Position numbers and translations under genes: made by a program. From Rozella allomycis CSF55 (lineage: Eukaryota; Rozellomycota), in contig KE561209.1 in NCBI GenBank assembly GCA_000442015.1, forward strand, positions 655,503 to 719,121: a DNA stretch of 63,619 bases, given 5' to 3'. This document shows positions 33,267 through 44,300 of this stretch, piece by piece. How positions within the stretch are numbered: position 1 is the first letter of the stretch; every line of letters starts with the position of its first letter. The notes under the pieces are model-generated. The model saw only the letters and a list, made by a program, of their open reading frames with translations. It was not told where the DNA came from and did no database searches.

Positions 33267-34229
33267 TCAGTGATCTCTTCCATGTTCTTTACCGTGATCT
33301 CTTCCATGATGATCTTGTCCATGGTCTCTTCCATGATGGTCTTTTCCATGGTCTTTTCCATGATCTCCTCCATGATGGTCTTTTCCGTGGTCTCTTCCAT
33401 GATGGTCTTTTCCATGATCTCTTCCATGATGGTCTTTTCCATGGTCTCTTCCATGATGGTCTTTTCCATGATCTCTTCCATGATGGTCTTTTCCATGGTC
33501 TCTTCCATGATGGTCTTTTCCATGGTCTTTTCCATGATCTCTTCCATGATGGTCTTTTCCATGGTCTCTTCCATGATGGTCTTTTCCATGGTCTTTTCCA
33601 TGATCTCTTCCATGATGGTCTTTTCCATGGTCTCTTCCATGATGGTCTTTTCCATGGTCTTTTCCATGATCTCTTCCATGATGGTCTTTTCCATGGTCTC
33701 TTCCATGATGGTCTTTTCCATGGTCTTTTCCATGATCTCTTCCATGATGGTCTTTTCCATGGTCTCTTCCATGATGGTCTTTTCCATGGTCTTTTCCATG
33801 ATCTCTTCCATGATGGTCTTTTCCATGGTCTCTTCCATGATGGTCTTTTCCATGGTCTTTTCCATGATCTCTTCCATGATGGTCTTTTCCATGGTCTCTT
33901 CCATGATGGCCTTTTCCATGGTCTTTTCCATGATCTCTTCCATGATGGTCTTTTCCATGGTCTCTTCCATGATGGCCTTTTCCGTGGTCTTTTCCATGAT
34001 CTCTTCCATGATGGTCTTTTCCATGGTCTCTTCCATGATGGCCTTTTCCGTGGTCTTTTCCATGATCTCTTCCATGATGGTCTTTTCCGTGGTCTTTTCC
34101 ATGGTCTTTTATTTCCATTTTCGTTTCGGTAACTATTTCAGTTGCTTTCTTCTTTCCTTCGGCCTCCAAAGTCAAGGGTGCAGCAAAGATTAGATGGATT
34201 GCAAGTGATAGGAAGAAGAATGACTTCAT
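33267..34229 (-). CDS. secreted histidine-rich tandem-repeat protein
   Basis: A 320-residue frame without introns. It begins MKSFFFLSLAIHLIFAA, a clear signal peptide cut after about residue 17, then a short acidic/basic spacer (EAEGKKKATEIVTETKM). The rest is a tandem array whose basic unit is 22 residues (HHGRDHGKD, HHGRDHGKD, HGKD), built only from His, Gly, Asp, Lys and Arg. About ten units are seen, with shorter and mixed units at the ends. The content suggests metal or acid-sugar binding. Two other frames across the array are also open (one on each strand) because the repeat has no stops in them, but only this frame has a signal peptide and unique ends. Function unknown; a parasite or wall-surface metal-binding role is inference. 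Confidence 0.75.
   Translation of the reverse strand: MKSFFFLSLAIHLIFAAPLTLEAEGKKKATEIVTETKMEIKDHGKDHGKDHHGRDHGKDHGKGHHGRDHGKDHHGRDHGKDHGKGHHGRDHGKDHHGRDHGKDHGKGHHGRDHGKDHHGRDHGKDHGKDHHGRDHGKDHHGRDHGKDHGKDHHGRDHGKDHHGRDHGKDHGKDHHGRDHGKDHHGRDHGKDHGKDHHGRDHGKDHHGRDHGKDHGKDHHGRDHGKDHHGRDHGKDHGKDHHGRDHGKDHHGRDHGKDHHGRDHGKDHHGRDHGKDHHGRDHGKDHHGGDHGKDHGKDHHGRDHGQDHHGRDHGKEHGRDH
33290..34110. repeat. 66-bp tandem minisatellite inside the histidine-rich gene
   Basis: About ten imperfect copies of a 66-bp unit rich in 'ttccatg' and 'tcttttcc' strings. The 66 bp equal 22 codons, so the reading frame is kept in each copy. Copies in the middle are almost identical, and differences cluster at the array ends (for example 'gatggcc' in place of 'gatggtc' near 33905, 33970 and 34037). 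This pattern fits expansion and contraction by unequal crossing-over or replication slippage. Confidence 0.85.
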
Positions 34230-34382
34230 ATTGGTATTGGCAAATGCAAAATATCGATTATTATTGTAGTTGTTTGACAGGATTTTAGTTAACTCTTAGA
34301 CTCTACAATGACATAGGTTCTGGAAACATGATTATTTAATGCAGAGCTTGAGGAAAAGGTGACATTTGCGAAATTTACGAAA

Positions 34383-35002
34383 ATGTACTCAACGACACAG
34401 CAAAGATTGTCGCAGGCATTTTCATTTGCGTCAACTGTTCTATTCTTTCTCCTGCCTTTTATAGCTATAACTGGGCTTATTTTACCTAGGGAAGCCCATG
34501 TTGATATGAATTTGAAAGATATATATTTGTAATTTTTAACAAATAACCAAGATAGCAATCGAACAATTAACAGAGTCACTGGAAACAAAAAAGGCGTCAT
34601 ATCACTTGATTTAAATGCTGGTACCTCTGCACCAATCTCTATTATAGATTTTAGCAAAGTTTTTCATTGGAACACCAAAATGATTTATGCCTACTTGGTA
34701 CTAGAATATAAAGATAAAAATTACGTAATGATTATTATTTATTCTGTTACCAGGAACGGAATGAAATTATTTTCTGGGACAAAATAATTTGGAGGACTGA
34801 CGAAAAGGTTATCGATCAAAAAGTGAAAAATGTTTTTGACATTTCTTCATACAAAAATTCTAAATTATTGTAAATTCACTTCTAAATTAAAATAAGCGGT
34901 GTTAACGCTACTGTATCATTTAGGTACAATACGATCCCATGGGTAGGTCTTTTATTTGATGAAGAAATACAAAGAATACCAGTCACTTTTCCGAATAAAT
35001 AA
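34383..35002 (+). CDS. SPC3: signal peptidase complex subunit SPC3
   Basis: Four exons with 27, 29 and 27-nt introns. Begins MYSTTQQRLSQAFSFASTVL, with a single N-terminal membrane span (VLFFLLPFIAITGLIL), as in SPC3/SPCS3. Further motifs are 'FNRTINRVTGNKKGVISLDL', 'VFHWNTKMIYAYLVLEYKDK', 'NEIIFWDKIIWRTDEKV' and the end 'YNTIPWVGLLFDEEI'. The 'W(D)KII' and 'IPWVGLL' segments are diagnostic. SPC3 is an essential part of the ER enzyme that removes signal peptides. It is the first gene in a same-strand cluster with PEN-2 (71 bp downstream) and SPP. Confidence 0.9.
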
Positions 35003-35073
35003 TTTTTATGTGTCAATTAACGGATTCCAAATGTCAATGGCGTTAATCTAATCTTTCTTAAATTTCCATTCAG

Positions 35074-35431
35074 ATGCCTTTAACACTAAACATTGATGAC
35101 CTGCAAAAATTGACTAGAAAATATATCCTTTTTGTATGATTTATAAGCACTGTGTTTCGACTGTAACTTTTTACATTGGTTAGCAGGGTTTGCATTTCTC
35201 CCATTTCTTTGGGTACTGAACTGTTTGGTTTATTTTCACACTGGGATGAAAAAAGAAATTTATCCACGTAATTGCATTCATATTTAAGTCTTAGACTTCA
35301 TACGTTCCTTAATTGGATCGATCTTTTGGGCGGCAACAATCATAACTTGGTTTATAGTGTACTATATATTTAGGAATAAATGGGACAATTGGGGAGACCG
35401 GATAAGTTTAAATATACCGAAAGGATATTGA
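35074..35431 (+). CDS. PEN2: gamma-secretase subunit PEN-2
   Basis: Begins MPLTLNIDDLQKLTRKYIL. The core 'GFAFLPFLWVLNCLVYF' is the PEN-2 signature (animals: GFAFLPFLW). After a 27-nt intron (near 35261) the end reads 'RSLIGSIFWAATIITWFIVYYIFR' and 'WGDRISLNIPKGY', matching the conserved PEN-2 C-terminus. The protein is close to 100 residues, as in animals. One junction near 35130 is unresolved: a simple GT-AG intron does not restore the frame, possibly because of a homopolymer error in a T run. PEN-2 stabilises and activates presenilin in the gamma-secretase complex. It lies between SPC3 and SPP on the same strand. Confidence 0.85.
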
Positions 35432-35678
35432 AAATAAATTATATTGATGCAAGATCACTCGCTGCGTAATTTGGCGTTGGTAAATTTCTTTCATTACAAA
35501 AGAATTATTCACCAATTTCTGTTTTTTGACTTTTTAAACGCAACCAGTGCATTTATTTAACCTAGCTTCAACCTGATGCCATTTTTATGATTCATTTCTC
35601 CGCGTTCACCTATTTACTTTTTAATATTAGTGAAAAACAGCTGTCCTCACAAACTGACCAGGGTTGTTTCGAAAAGCG

Positions 35679-36740
35679 ATGGATGCCATTTATCTTACCT
35701 ACACTGCCTTAATTATACTGGCTGTTATACCGATTTACGTTGGCTCACATTATGCAGCAGATTCATCATCTAAACCTGAGGTAGCAAATATATGTCCTTA
35801 TTTATCTAGTCTGAAACTGTTTCTGCTAACGACGCTTACCTTTTTCCTGTGTATGGTTCAGGAGTTCTTTTTGGTCTCTATTTGCTGGTTAACTATCTCT
35901 CCAAAGAATATTTGAATTACTTGCTTGCAGCCTACTTTGGAATCTTTGGGGCAATGGGAATGGCGAAAATTGTCGATGTCATTTTACGTGCGTTTATACC
36001 TCCCGCAATGTTAAATGAACCATATGTGGCAAAGATCAGTCACAAAGAGAAAAGTAAATTTTACCCTATCATAATAACGAATAGCATTATTTCATCTTGA
36101 AGTGGATTGGTTAAATGCATTTTCATTTGTATTAGCTGTATCTTTTACTGGAGTATATCTTTGGTGCAAAAATTGGATTATGAGCAATGTCTTTGGTGAA
36201 GCATTTTCCATTCAGGCAATTTCATTGTTAGAACTTGATTCTTTTGGAACTGGTATGATTCTTTTATCAGGTCTATTCCTGTACGATATTTTTTGGGTAT
36301 TCGGGACTGACGTTATGGTATTGAATCTTGTTGTTGTCAAATAGGTCACCGTTGCAAAGTCTTTTGATATTCCAATCAAGCTCTTGTTTCCTCGAGATGT
36401 TTTTGCTCCCTCTTACAAGTTTGCTTTGCTCGGTCTTGGAGATATTGTCATTCCTGGAATATACGTCGCGATGTGCTTGAAATTTGATCGTCATTTGACC
36501 AAAACCAACGAGAATCACGGAAAGCCATACTTTAAGGCATGCTTATTGGCTTACATTTTAGGATTGTCCACCACAATGGCTGTCATGCATATTTTCAACG
36601 CCGCCCAACCTGCACTGTTGTATCTCAGTCCAGCTTGTATCCTCTCTTCGGTTCTCATGGCTTTGTATCGTGGCGAATTTTCTGAACTTCTTGCTTTTAC
36701 AACTATCGAAGACGTTAAAGACAAGAAGAAAAGTGAATAA
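35679..36740 (+). CDS. SPP: signal peptide peptidase (presenilin-like aspartyl protease)
   Basis: Multi-exon membrane protein from ATG 35679 (MDAIYLTYTALIIL). After several tiny introns the catalytic aspartates appear in 'SGLFLYDIFWVFG' and 'FALLGLGDIVIPG', matching the YD and GLGD motifs. The 'NAAQPALLYLSPA' motif supplies the PAL signature. About nine membrane helices can be counted. SPP cleaves signal-peptide remnants inside the ER membrane. It ends with a short Lys-rich tail (EDVKDKKKSE). The stop at 36740 lies 18 bp from the end of the convergent ArfGAP gene. Confidence 0.9.
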
Positions 36741-36758
36741 ATCGCATAGATTCTAAAT

Positions 36759-38156
36759 TTATTTCCATGGATTTCCACTTATTAAATTAGCAAATGGATC
36801 TGCTTGTTGAGTTGTCTTTGCTGAATTATTCTGACTTGGAAGATTTGGACTTTGATTTACCTGGATGGTCGCAAAATCACCGAAATCATTCTGACCTTGT
36901 TGCTTCGTCGGACTGAATACTGAGTAGTTGTTGATATTTGCTTGATTTATACCTGTCATGAATTGATTATTTGCTGTTGTATTAACATTGTTCATCGGCT
37001 GGTTATTAATGTTGGTGAAACCGCTCATTGAGTTTTGACCAAACTGTGAAGGCGTAGAATTCAAGTTATTCATACCATTGGGCTGTGTGGTTGTTGATTG
37101 CATAAAGCTGTTCCCGTTCATGAATGATTGAACATTTCCAAAGCCATTTGATTGATTTCCCTGCATTCCATTCCCGTTAAAACTACTTCGTTGATTAGGT
37201 TNCCGTTCCCGTTAAAACTACTACGTTGATTAGTTTGCCCTTGATTCTGAAAAGAGGCGGCTTGTTGAAAGTTTGAAAATTGGGGACTTGAAAATACTTG
37301 TTGATTCTGTGTATTGAACGCATTCATAACATTCTGTTGAACAGAACTATTTGTATGAAACTGGGTGCTATTTCGTTGCCCAAAGTTATTCTGCGGAGGA
37401 AATGAAGGGTTGAAACTTTGTTGAGAAGAACTAAAGAATTGGTTCTGAGTAGACATTGTAGGATTTGAATTGGTGAATGTCTGGGAAGGTACAGGCGCTT
37501 GAGTTGGCATGACTTGGTTTACGAATGAATTTTGTTGCACTTGTTGCTGACTTGCTCTGAATGAGTTGTTTTGTTGCATTCCAANATGAGTTGTTTTGCT
37601 GCATTCCAAAGCCTTGCTGTTGACTTTGATTTTGAATCGGTTGAGGTTGCGTCAAGTCGATTGTGTTTGGGTCTGGCACGACTGGGCTTCGAACGTATTG
37701 TTTTCGTTCATATTTGGATCTGATAAATTGTTCTAATGTTCTTTTTAAATATAAAAAACTTATGTTACGATTCGTTTGGTTCATGGCCAGCAGGAAGAGA
37801 AGCTTCCCAATAGTAGTTTGCCTTGGCGTTTCCCCATTTGGAGACTTCCTAAATCAAGAATGATTGTACGATATTACCTGTATTTGCTCTGGTGTGAATG
37901 TGTCCAAATCAATTGATCTGATTTTGGTAATGTGAACACCGATTGATCTGTGTATTCCGGAACAACGAATGCACACAAAAACGCCGAGATTTATTGAAAC
38001 CCATCTAGAGTCTTTTAACTTCCGTGATTATAAATTACCTTTCTTTTTACAATCGGCGCACTTTTTATTTTCTGGTCTAGAAACCAATTCCTTTAGTATC
38101 TGTAAATGCATATCATTTTGAGTCTTGTTTGATTGCCTTTCTTGCCTCGTAGACAT
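36759..38156 (-). CDS. ArfGAP of SMAP/Age2 type with Asn/Gln-rich tail
   Basis: Begins [18 protein letters not shown]. The zinc finger is 'CADCKKK' followed after an intron by '[25 protein letters not shown]', with all four Cys and the arginine finger region. '[10 protein letters not shown]' and '[12 protein letters not shown]' complete the ArfGAP domain. The long tail is rich in Asn, Gln, Ser and Phe, with an NPWK end that could bind adaptor proteins. ArfGAPs switch off Arf GTPases in vesicle coats. Two single Ns (37202 and 37585) fall in the tail, flanked by near-identical copies, so the tail length is not reliable. Confidence 0.8.
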
Positions 38157-38241
38157 TTGATGATAAGCAAGGAACTAACGAGGGTGAAGAGCCAATTATA
38201 ATTTAATTAAAAATTACTAAAAATAGTTTATTATCGCGTGT

Positions 38242-38676
38242 TCATTTTTCAAGTAGAATTTCTAGTTCATTTATTCTTTCCAAAGCTTTATTGTGCTTTT
38301 CTAAGAGTTTATGATATTCTAATTTCCAATCCATTTCTTTTTCTAATTCTTTCTTGTCATTTTCTTTCTTGAGTTTTGCTTCTCTTAATTGCAGAAACTT
38401 TTTGGCTTCTTGAGCAAAGTCTGATGGGGCCATCTTGACAGTGACATTGTCGTTTTGACAATCAGGGTAAACTTTAGTTTTTGAATCTTTTTGACTGTTC
38501 GACTCTATCAAATTGTTTTGATTTCTTCCAGAGGAGAGGACAATATTCTGAAGTCTTAGGAGAGCGTCTTCAGCGTTTCTCCTGATTCTGCTTGCTTCTT
38601 TAAGTATTCTTTTCTTTAATGAAGTTTTATCAAACGAAAATATTTCATGGCGCAATTCCTTTCTAATTGAAGGCAT
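38242..38676 (-). CDS. coiled-coil protein, unknown
   Basis: A 144-residue frame beginning MPSIRKELRHEIFSFDKT. Two helical, charged segments are visible (a basic N-terminal half, then a coiled coil AKLKKENDKKELEKEMDWKL to the end). No known domain. It begins 53 bp downstream of the end of the PIX-like gene on the same strand. PIX proteins have a C-terminal coiled coil, so it might be a last part of that gene, but I found no splice that joins them cleanly. I keep it as separate. Confidence 0.55.
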   Translation of the reverse strand: MPSIRKELRHEIFSFDKTSLKKRILKEASRIRRNAEDALLRLQNIVLSSGRNQNNLIESNSQKDSKTKVYPDCQNDNVTVKMAPSDFAQEAKKFLQLREAKLKKENDKKELEKEMDWKLEYHKLLEKHNKALERINELEILLEK

Positions 38677-38728
38677 AATGCTATTCCCATCTTATATTGA
38701 GATTTTTAAAGATTATTACTTTTAGAGA

Positions 38729-40481
38729 TTAAACTTTGTAATTTTGATAACCAACCTGTTGTATCTGATTCCATTTCACAGCTAAAAGTGTAAGAAGATG
38801 TTTTTGAACCATTGTGGTGACCAACGCATGAGAGTTGCCAAAGATGAAAATATTCTATTCAAATGAAACATTTTTTTTACTTTTGGAATCTGGCACTCTA
38901 ACAGCTACGAGATTTTTTCTTGAAATTGGAACTGCAAAATGTAATTTGTAAGTTTGATTTTTTGTTATATTTCCTTTTAGACAAACAAATAGTTTCTCTA
39001 AAAGTAAAATGTAGCAATTGATAGGTTTATTTTCACTAATTTCTAAAGCGTATCCCTCCATTATTAAATCCCCATAGTATTGAATTGATACCCCTGTCCA
39101 ATCTTCTATTCTTTTATCAAAATCATCTAAAAGCCACTGATTTTCTTTTTTTCTAACAATTTCACGAAGATTATCAACCTCTTTCTGTAAACTAACTTTG
39201 CATTCGTGTAAACTTTCTTTTTCTTTCACTGCTGATTTTTCTGCATCAGATAAATAATCCAAATAATATCGAAGTCTTTCCATTGGACCCAAAAAGTATG
39301 AAGAAAGATGCATGATTGGTGGATTTGTTTCAAACCCTGCCTTGCTAAGAAATTTATTCATCTTTTCATCCTTTTTATACTTGTCCAGTATTTTGCTTCT
39401 ATTATACGATGATTCACAATATTCTTTATAAACTCCACTTAATTCATTTGTCTATTTCTGGCAATCATTTTCATTACCATTTTCTTAAATATTTGAGAAA
39501 CTAGCAATTCTTTCGTTCGAATGTTCTTCAAGTTTTGCAAGTCTCTGAAAAAATCATCGTGAAAGCTAATTATTTTTCCAATTTGATCTACAATCAGTTT
39601 TTTATCATTCGAAGAAAACCAAGATTGATAAATTAATGGAAGTATCCTCTTCTGCATTGAATCCAAATTTCCTATAAATTGATATTCTGTTTCCAATAGT
39701 AAATTCAAATGCAAGTCAAAATCTTCAGAAACAATTGTTTTTTCCTTTCATTTTATTTAAATATTTCCTACCAATTCTTCAACATAATTCGCTGGAAACC
39801 ATCCTATAGAACCTGAACACTCTCCAATCCACCAACCCTATAAATTTAACAATCAATTATTACATCATCAGATTTCTTTCTTGCGATAATCGTATCACCT
39901 TCTTTGAACGACAACTCGTCCGATTTCGTAGCATCAAAATTGAATTTGGCAATGTACACATTCGACTTGCAAACTATTTATTATAACAATCATTAATTAC
40001 GCTCCTGGAATAGCTTTTCATCTGTATTTATAGAAACAGACCTCATCGTAGGCAGTAATCCAAAATCTTCGGCATATTCGGCCAATTTCAGTAACAGCGC
40101 AAGTAACTCTCAAAAATGCAAAAATTAATTTACTTTTTCACCTTCAGACTTTTTGGTAAAAAGCAATGTAGTATCAAACAACAATTCACTCGGCAACTTT
40201 AGCTCATACTTGCACACCACCAAAAACTTGTTCAAATTGTCCATTGCCGCAAACGGCCTCGTCGCCGCTTCAAGGTGGTAATTAGCGATACTCTGCGGAA
40301 TCAGACAGTTCATTAGCCGACACAGCGACACGCCGTCTTTCAGCAAGCTCACCAGCAGATCAATGGACATGAGTGCGGAATACCTCTTGGGCCAGTTGTC
40401 CTTGACAAACGGCGAAAAAACTCCCATAGCGTCCAACCACAGAATAACCTGATTAACTTTTTTGTGCGAATCAATGGGCAT
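38729..40481 (-). CDS. PIX-like RhoGEF (CH-SH3-DH-PH)
   Basis: Starts MPIDSHKKVNQVILWLDAMG. Residues 1-100 form a calponin-homology domain (DGVSLCRLMNCLIP and AATRPFAAMDNLNKFLVVCK). An SH3 domain follows (AKFNFDATKSDELSFKEGD, then after a 26-nt intron GWWIGECSGSIGWFPANYVE). The DH domain starts LLETEYQFIGNLDSMQKRIL and shows MERLRYYLDYL. A PH domain follows, ending FGNSHALVTTMVQKHLLTLL. This order is that of animal alpha/beta-PIX (ARHGEF6/7), which activate Rac and Cdc42 at adhesions. Several tiny introns were assumed. The end near 38729 is the least certain part. Confidence 0.8.
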
Positions 40482-40556
40482 TTCTGCGCCACAATTTTAT
40501 TTCCTTTTTTCTAGATGACTTGAAGTTTGAAGAGCCTTTTGATGAGATGCATGTGT

Positions 40557-41156
40557 TTAGTACCCTGTAAAGTCGGGAGAGCGTGAAAGAATTTGTTCGA
40601 ATTCGACAGGCGAAATTTTTTCGTCGCCGTCAATGTCCACCTCTTCGAATATCTTGTTGATTACTAGCTCGATTTCGCCTTCGACTAGCTCGTTGGAGAC
40701 TGTGGAGCGCAAAACTTGGCGGATATCGTCGCGCCCTATGTAGCCGTCGTCGTCGTAGTCTATTTTGGTGGATGTGTGAGGGTACCGAATATTTTAAAAG
40801 CTGTGAATGCTTTGACATCTTTTGAAGCCTATTTTATATGTGGGTTTGTGTTACTTCGGGTGAAAATGAGGAGAGGAAATCCAGGAAATCGTCAAAATTG
40901 ATGGTTTGGTTTTGCTCGTCTGTACAAAAGATGTTGTGAATTCGTTCTTTAAATGGATTATGGATAAGCATTGGGAGATGAACGAATTCTAGTTTGGACA
41001 GAGCCTTGTTTCCGCCTGTTAGATCTACAAACAGTCGATGTAATCTTTGGCTGAATAGATTGTAAAATACTTTATGATTTCTTTGCGAGTAAAAAATGTG
41101 CATTCTTCGTATTCATCCAACTGCTCTCTTGTGAATGCAGAATATGCGTTTCCCAT
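40557..41156 (-). CDS. CIB-family EF-hand calcium-binding protein
   Basis: Begins MGNAYSAFTREQLDEYEECT, with a possible N-myristoylation glycine, as in CIB1/2. 'THFTRKEI'-like context (TFFTRKEIIK), 'MLIHNPFKERIHNIFC' and 'INFDDFLDFLSSFSPE' match the CIB N-lobe. Two 26-nt introns then lead to EF-hands with intact calcium loops, DYDDDGYIGRDD and DIDGDEKISPVEF, ending SRSPDFTGY as in animal CIB1. CIB proteins bind calcium and partner membrane receptors or flagellar proteins. Codons are GC-rich relative to neighbours. An additional short intron near 41050 was assumed. Confidence 0.85.
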
Positions 41157-41313
41157 GTCAAATCAGTAACCAAAATAGAGATCCTTCAGCTCCAACTTTC
41201 TCAAATAAAATTACAAAATACTAAACTCTTTCAAAAACAGCTAGCCAATTTATCAAACTATTTAAACTTTCCATTTTAATTTCTAACATTTCGAAATTTC
41301 GTAAACTCAAAAA

Positions 41314-44300
41314 ATGGAAAATGACGATGACCAAGTAATATCGCAGTTGTATTCCGCTGCGAGTGTGCTGTCTAGTGACAATAAATTTGAGTTTGATTTT
41401 GCAGTGAATAGTAATTTTGTGCGGGATGTGACGACTGAAGAGGAAGAGTTTACGGTGGAAGTGTTTTCGCATCCGATTGAAGAGGAGTTGGAAGGGAATG
41501 TTGGGGATGGGAAACATGTTGGAGATGGTTTTGATAGAGATAATGGAGTGGGTCGTGATGTTGAAGGTGCTGAAGAGGTTGTGAGAGTTGATGATAATGA
41601 AGAAGGTAATAATGAGGGAGATAATGAAATCGATATGACAAAAGAAGATGGAAATGGAGAAGAGAATGCAGAAAATATTGCCACAGAAATTGATAATGTT
41701 GCGACCGTCGATGAAACCACTGCTGATAAAGAAGATGAAAAGATTAATGAAAACAACGAAAGTGAAGAAGAAGATTTTGGATTCAAGTATTTTGAAATGA
41801 ATGAGATTGAAGCAACGCATGAAAATTTGATGCACGATCAATTTGAGGAATACAATAAATTTTTGATTGACAGTGAAATTGGCCTTGTTGAAAATGTGGA
41901 ACCAAAAGATGAAAGTGAATCTAAGGATGTGGAGGATGAGGATGAGTTTCTTGCAGCTACACAGTTGCCTGATGATTTTGAGACTGCGAATGTTGAGATT
42001 CCGGTTGTTGAGAGTTTTGAAGTTGAGGGGACTGAGAGGGAACAGTTGACTGAGGGGGTGGATGAAGTTACTGAAGAAGATGATAAAAGAGAAGAAGGGA
42101 ATGAGCAAGCAGAAATTGAGCCGATAGAAAGTAATGAAGTAGTTGAATTTGAAGATGCAAAAGATAATGCAGTTATGGAAGATTTTGAGATATTGGGTGA
42201 GTTTGAAGGCGAGAAACAAGTTGAAACAATTGAAGAAAGTGTAGACAGAGACTCTAGTGAAGTAGAATATGTTGAATCAGAACATAATAAAGTGGAACAC
42301 AATGTAGAACATGAAGAAGTTGAACATGGCAGGATTGAACATGATGTAGTAGAAAATGATGAAGTGTGTGGAGAAAGAGTTGATGAAAATGAAGAGAACA
42401 ACAACTTGAATGAAAATGAAATGGTTGCTGATCAAGTGGATGTTTCAATGGAAAAGAGAGAAGAAACAAATTATGAGACTAGAACAGAAGATGGCATGGA
42501 TGGAATGGATATTGTTGAAGATTTTGAAAGGGATGTGATGTTTGCTGAATCACAGATCATTGGAAGATCAGAAGAAGTAATGGTAGAAGAAGATGAAGAA
42601 TCAAAGGAAGAAAATGAGAGTATTGAAGAGAATAATCAGCAAATTGAAAGCTTAAACATGGAATCTGAAGTCAATAAGAAAATTGATACTATTGAAGAAA
42701 GTCATCACCATGATAACACGGAAACATTTACTGGTGGAATTCTTAACGTTGATAATAAAATGGAAGCAGTTACTGGTGAACACCCCATTGACAAAGTTGA
42801 AGTGACTCACAAAGTTGACACTGAAATGCATCATAATGTTGATGTGGAAGCAGTAGTACTTCACAGCTCTGAGAATGTTGAAATGAGTGAAACACATCAA
42901 TTTGAGACTGAATTGGACTCTTTGGATGAATCTTTAGATTTGAGGGGGGTTGAAAAGGAAAAGGAAATAGAAAAGTTAAAGTTTCATTTTAAGAGTTTGA
43001 TTGAAACATTTAAAGTGAATTTTGAAGCGTCGAATCAAGCGAAAAAGTATTTTGAAAAAGAGAATGAAACGATTGAGAATAATTTTAATTTGATTAAAGA
43101 AAGAAAGATGGAGATTAGTAATTTTACGAATGAAAATATTCAAATAATGAATTGTATTTCATTTGAAGGTATTTTAGAAAATTTAAGAAATATGAATGAA
43201 AAGAATTTAATTCAAGAAAAAGAAAAAAAGAAGATTTTAGATTTGTTTGAATTTTCATTTAATAATTTTGTGAATTTAAAACAGAATTATCATTTGTTGT
43301 ATGAAATGTTGTTCAAGTGGGATAATTCAATTAAAGAAACAATTGATTTTATTTATTCAGATTTTTTAGATAAATTAGAAAAAGTATTTTTAAAATTGAG
43401 AAGAGAAAATAAAATATTTTTAGAATTGTTTAAAAGATTAGAAAATAAAATTTTTGAATTGGAAAAATTTTCAAGTAAAAAAAGATCAATCTAATCTAAT
43501 CTAGGTTCAAGGGTTGAGAAAAAAGAGAAAAATTTTATCAATGAAATTATTAAAGAAATTAAAGATAAAGAAATTGAAATGGAGAAAATATCAAATCAAT
43601 CAAAAGATTTTAAAGTTCAAGTTTTAAATAAATTTGATTTGTTTAAAAATGATTTGATTATAATGAAGAAGCAAGTTGGAATGTTTAGAGAGATTTGGAT
43701 TGAATCTTTAAGAGAAGTTTTAGAAAATTACAAGAATGATTCAAAAGAAAATAAAATTAATAAAGAAAAAATTATTGAATTGGAATCTATTTTAAAATGT
43801 TTAACAAATCATTCAAATCATTTAGAATTAGAATTAAACAAAGAAAAATCAGAAAGAAATGAAATTGAAAATAATCTCAAAACTAAATATGAATCTGAAA
43901 TTGAAAATTATAAAAAGAGATTTGAATCTGAAATGCAAAATGAAATTCAATCTTTACAAAATGAAATTCAATCTTTGCAAAATGAAAATGAATCTTTAAA
44001 GGAGAAAATTCAATCTGAAAATTTAAATGAAATTCAAAATGAAATTGACTCTTTAAAGAATAACATTGAATTGTTAGCAAATGAAAAAGAAACTTTAATC
44101 AATCAAAATATGGAACTAAAAGAGACTGTTCAAGTAACAAAGTTAGAATTGAAGAATAATAATGAATCACTAAACAATGAAAACACCTTGTTAAAGGAAA
44201 CAATTGAAGCATTAAAGAGTGAAAACGAAATGCTAAAAAAGGAAAATATAACATTGAATGAAAATGTTGAAGCTTTAAAGAATGAGAATATTGGATTGAA

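Noticed and set aside
33258-34193. Long 311-residue frame on the plus strand and a 284-residue frame in another minus frame over the His-rich gene
   Set aside because: Both arise because the 66-bp repeat lacks stops in several frames. Only the 320-residue minus frame has a signal peptide and unique ends.
41221-42404. Several minus-strand frames (up to 332 residues) opposite the acidic coiled-coil gene
   Set aside because: They are reverse shadows of the repetitive Glu/Asp codons, with Phe/Ser-rich content and no family features.
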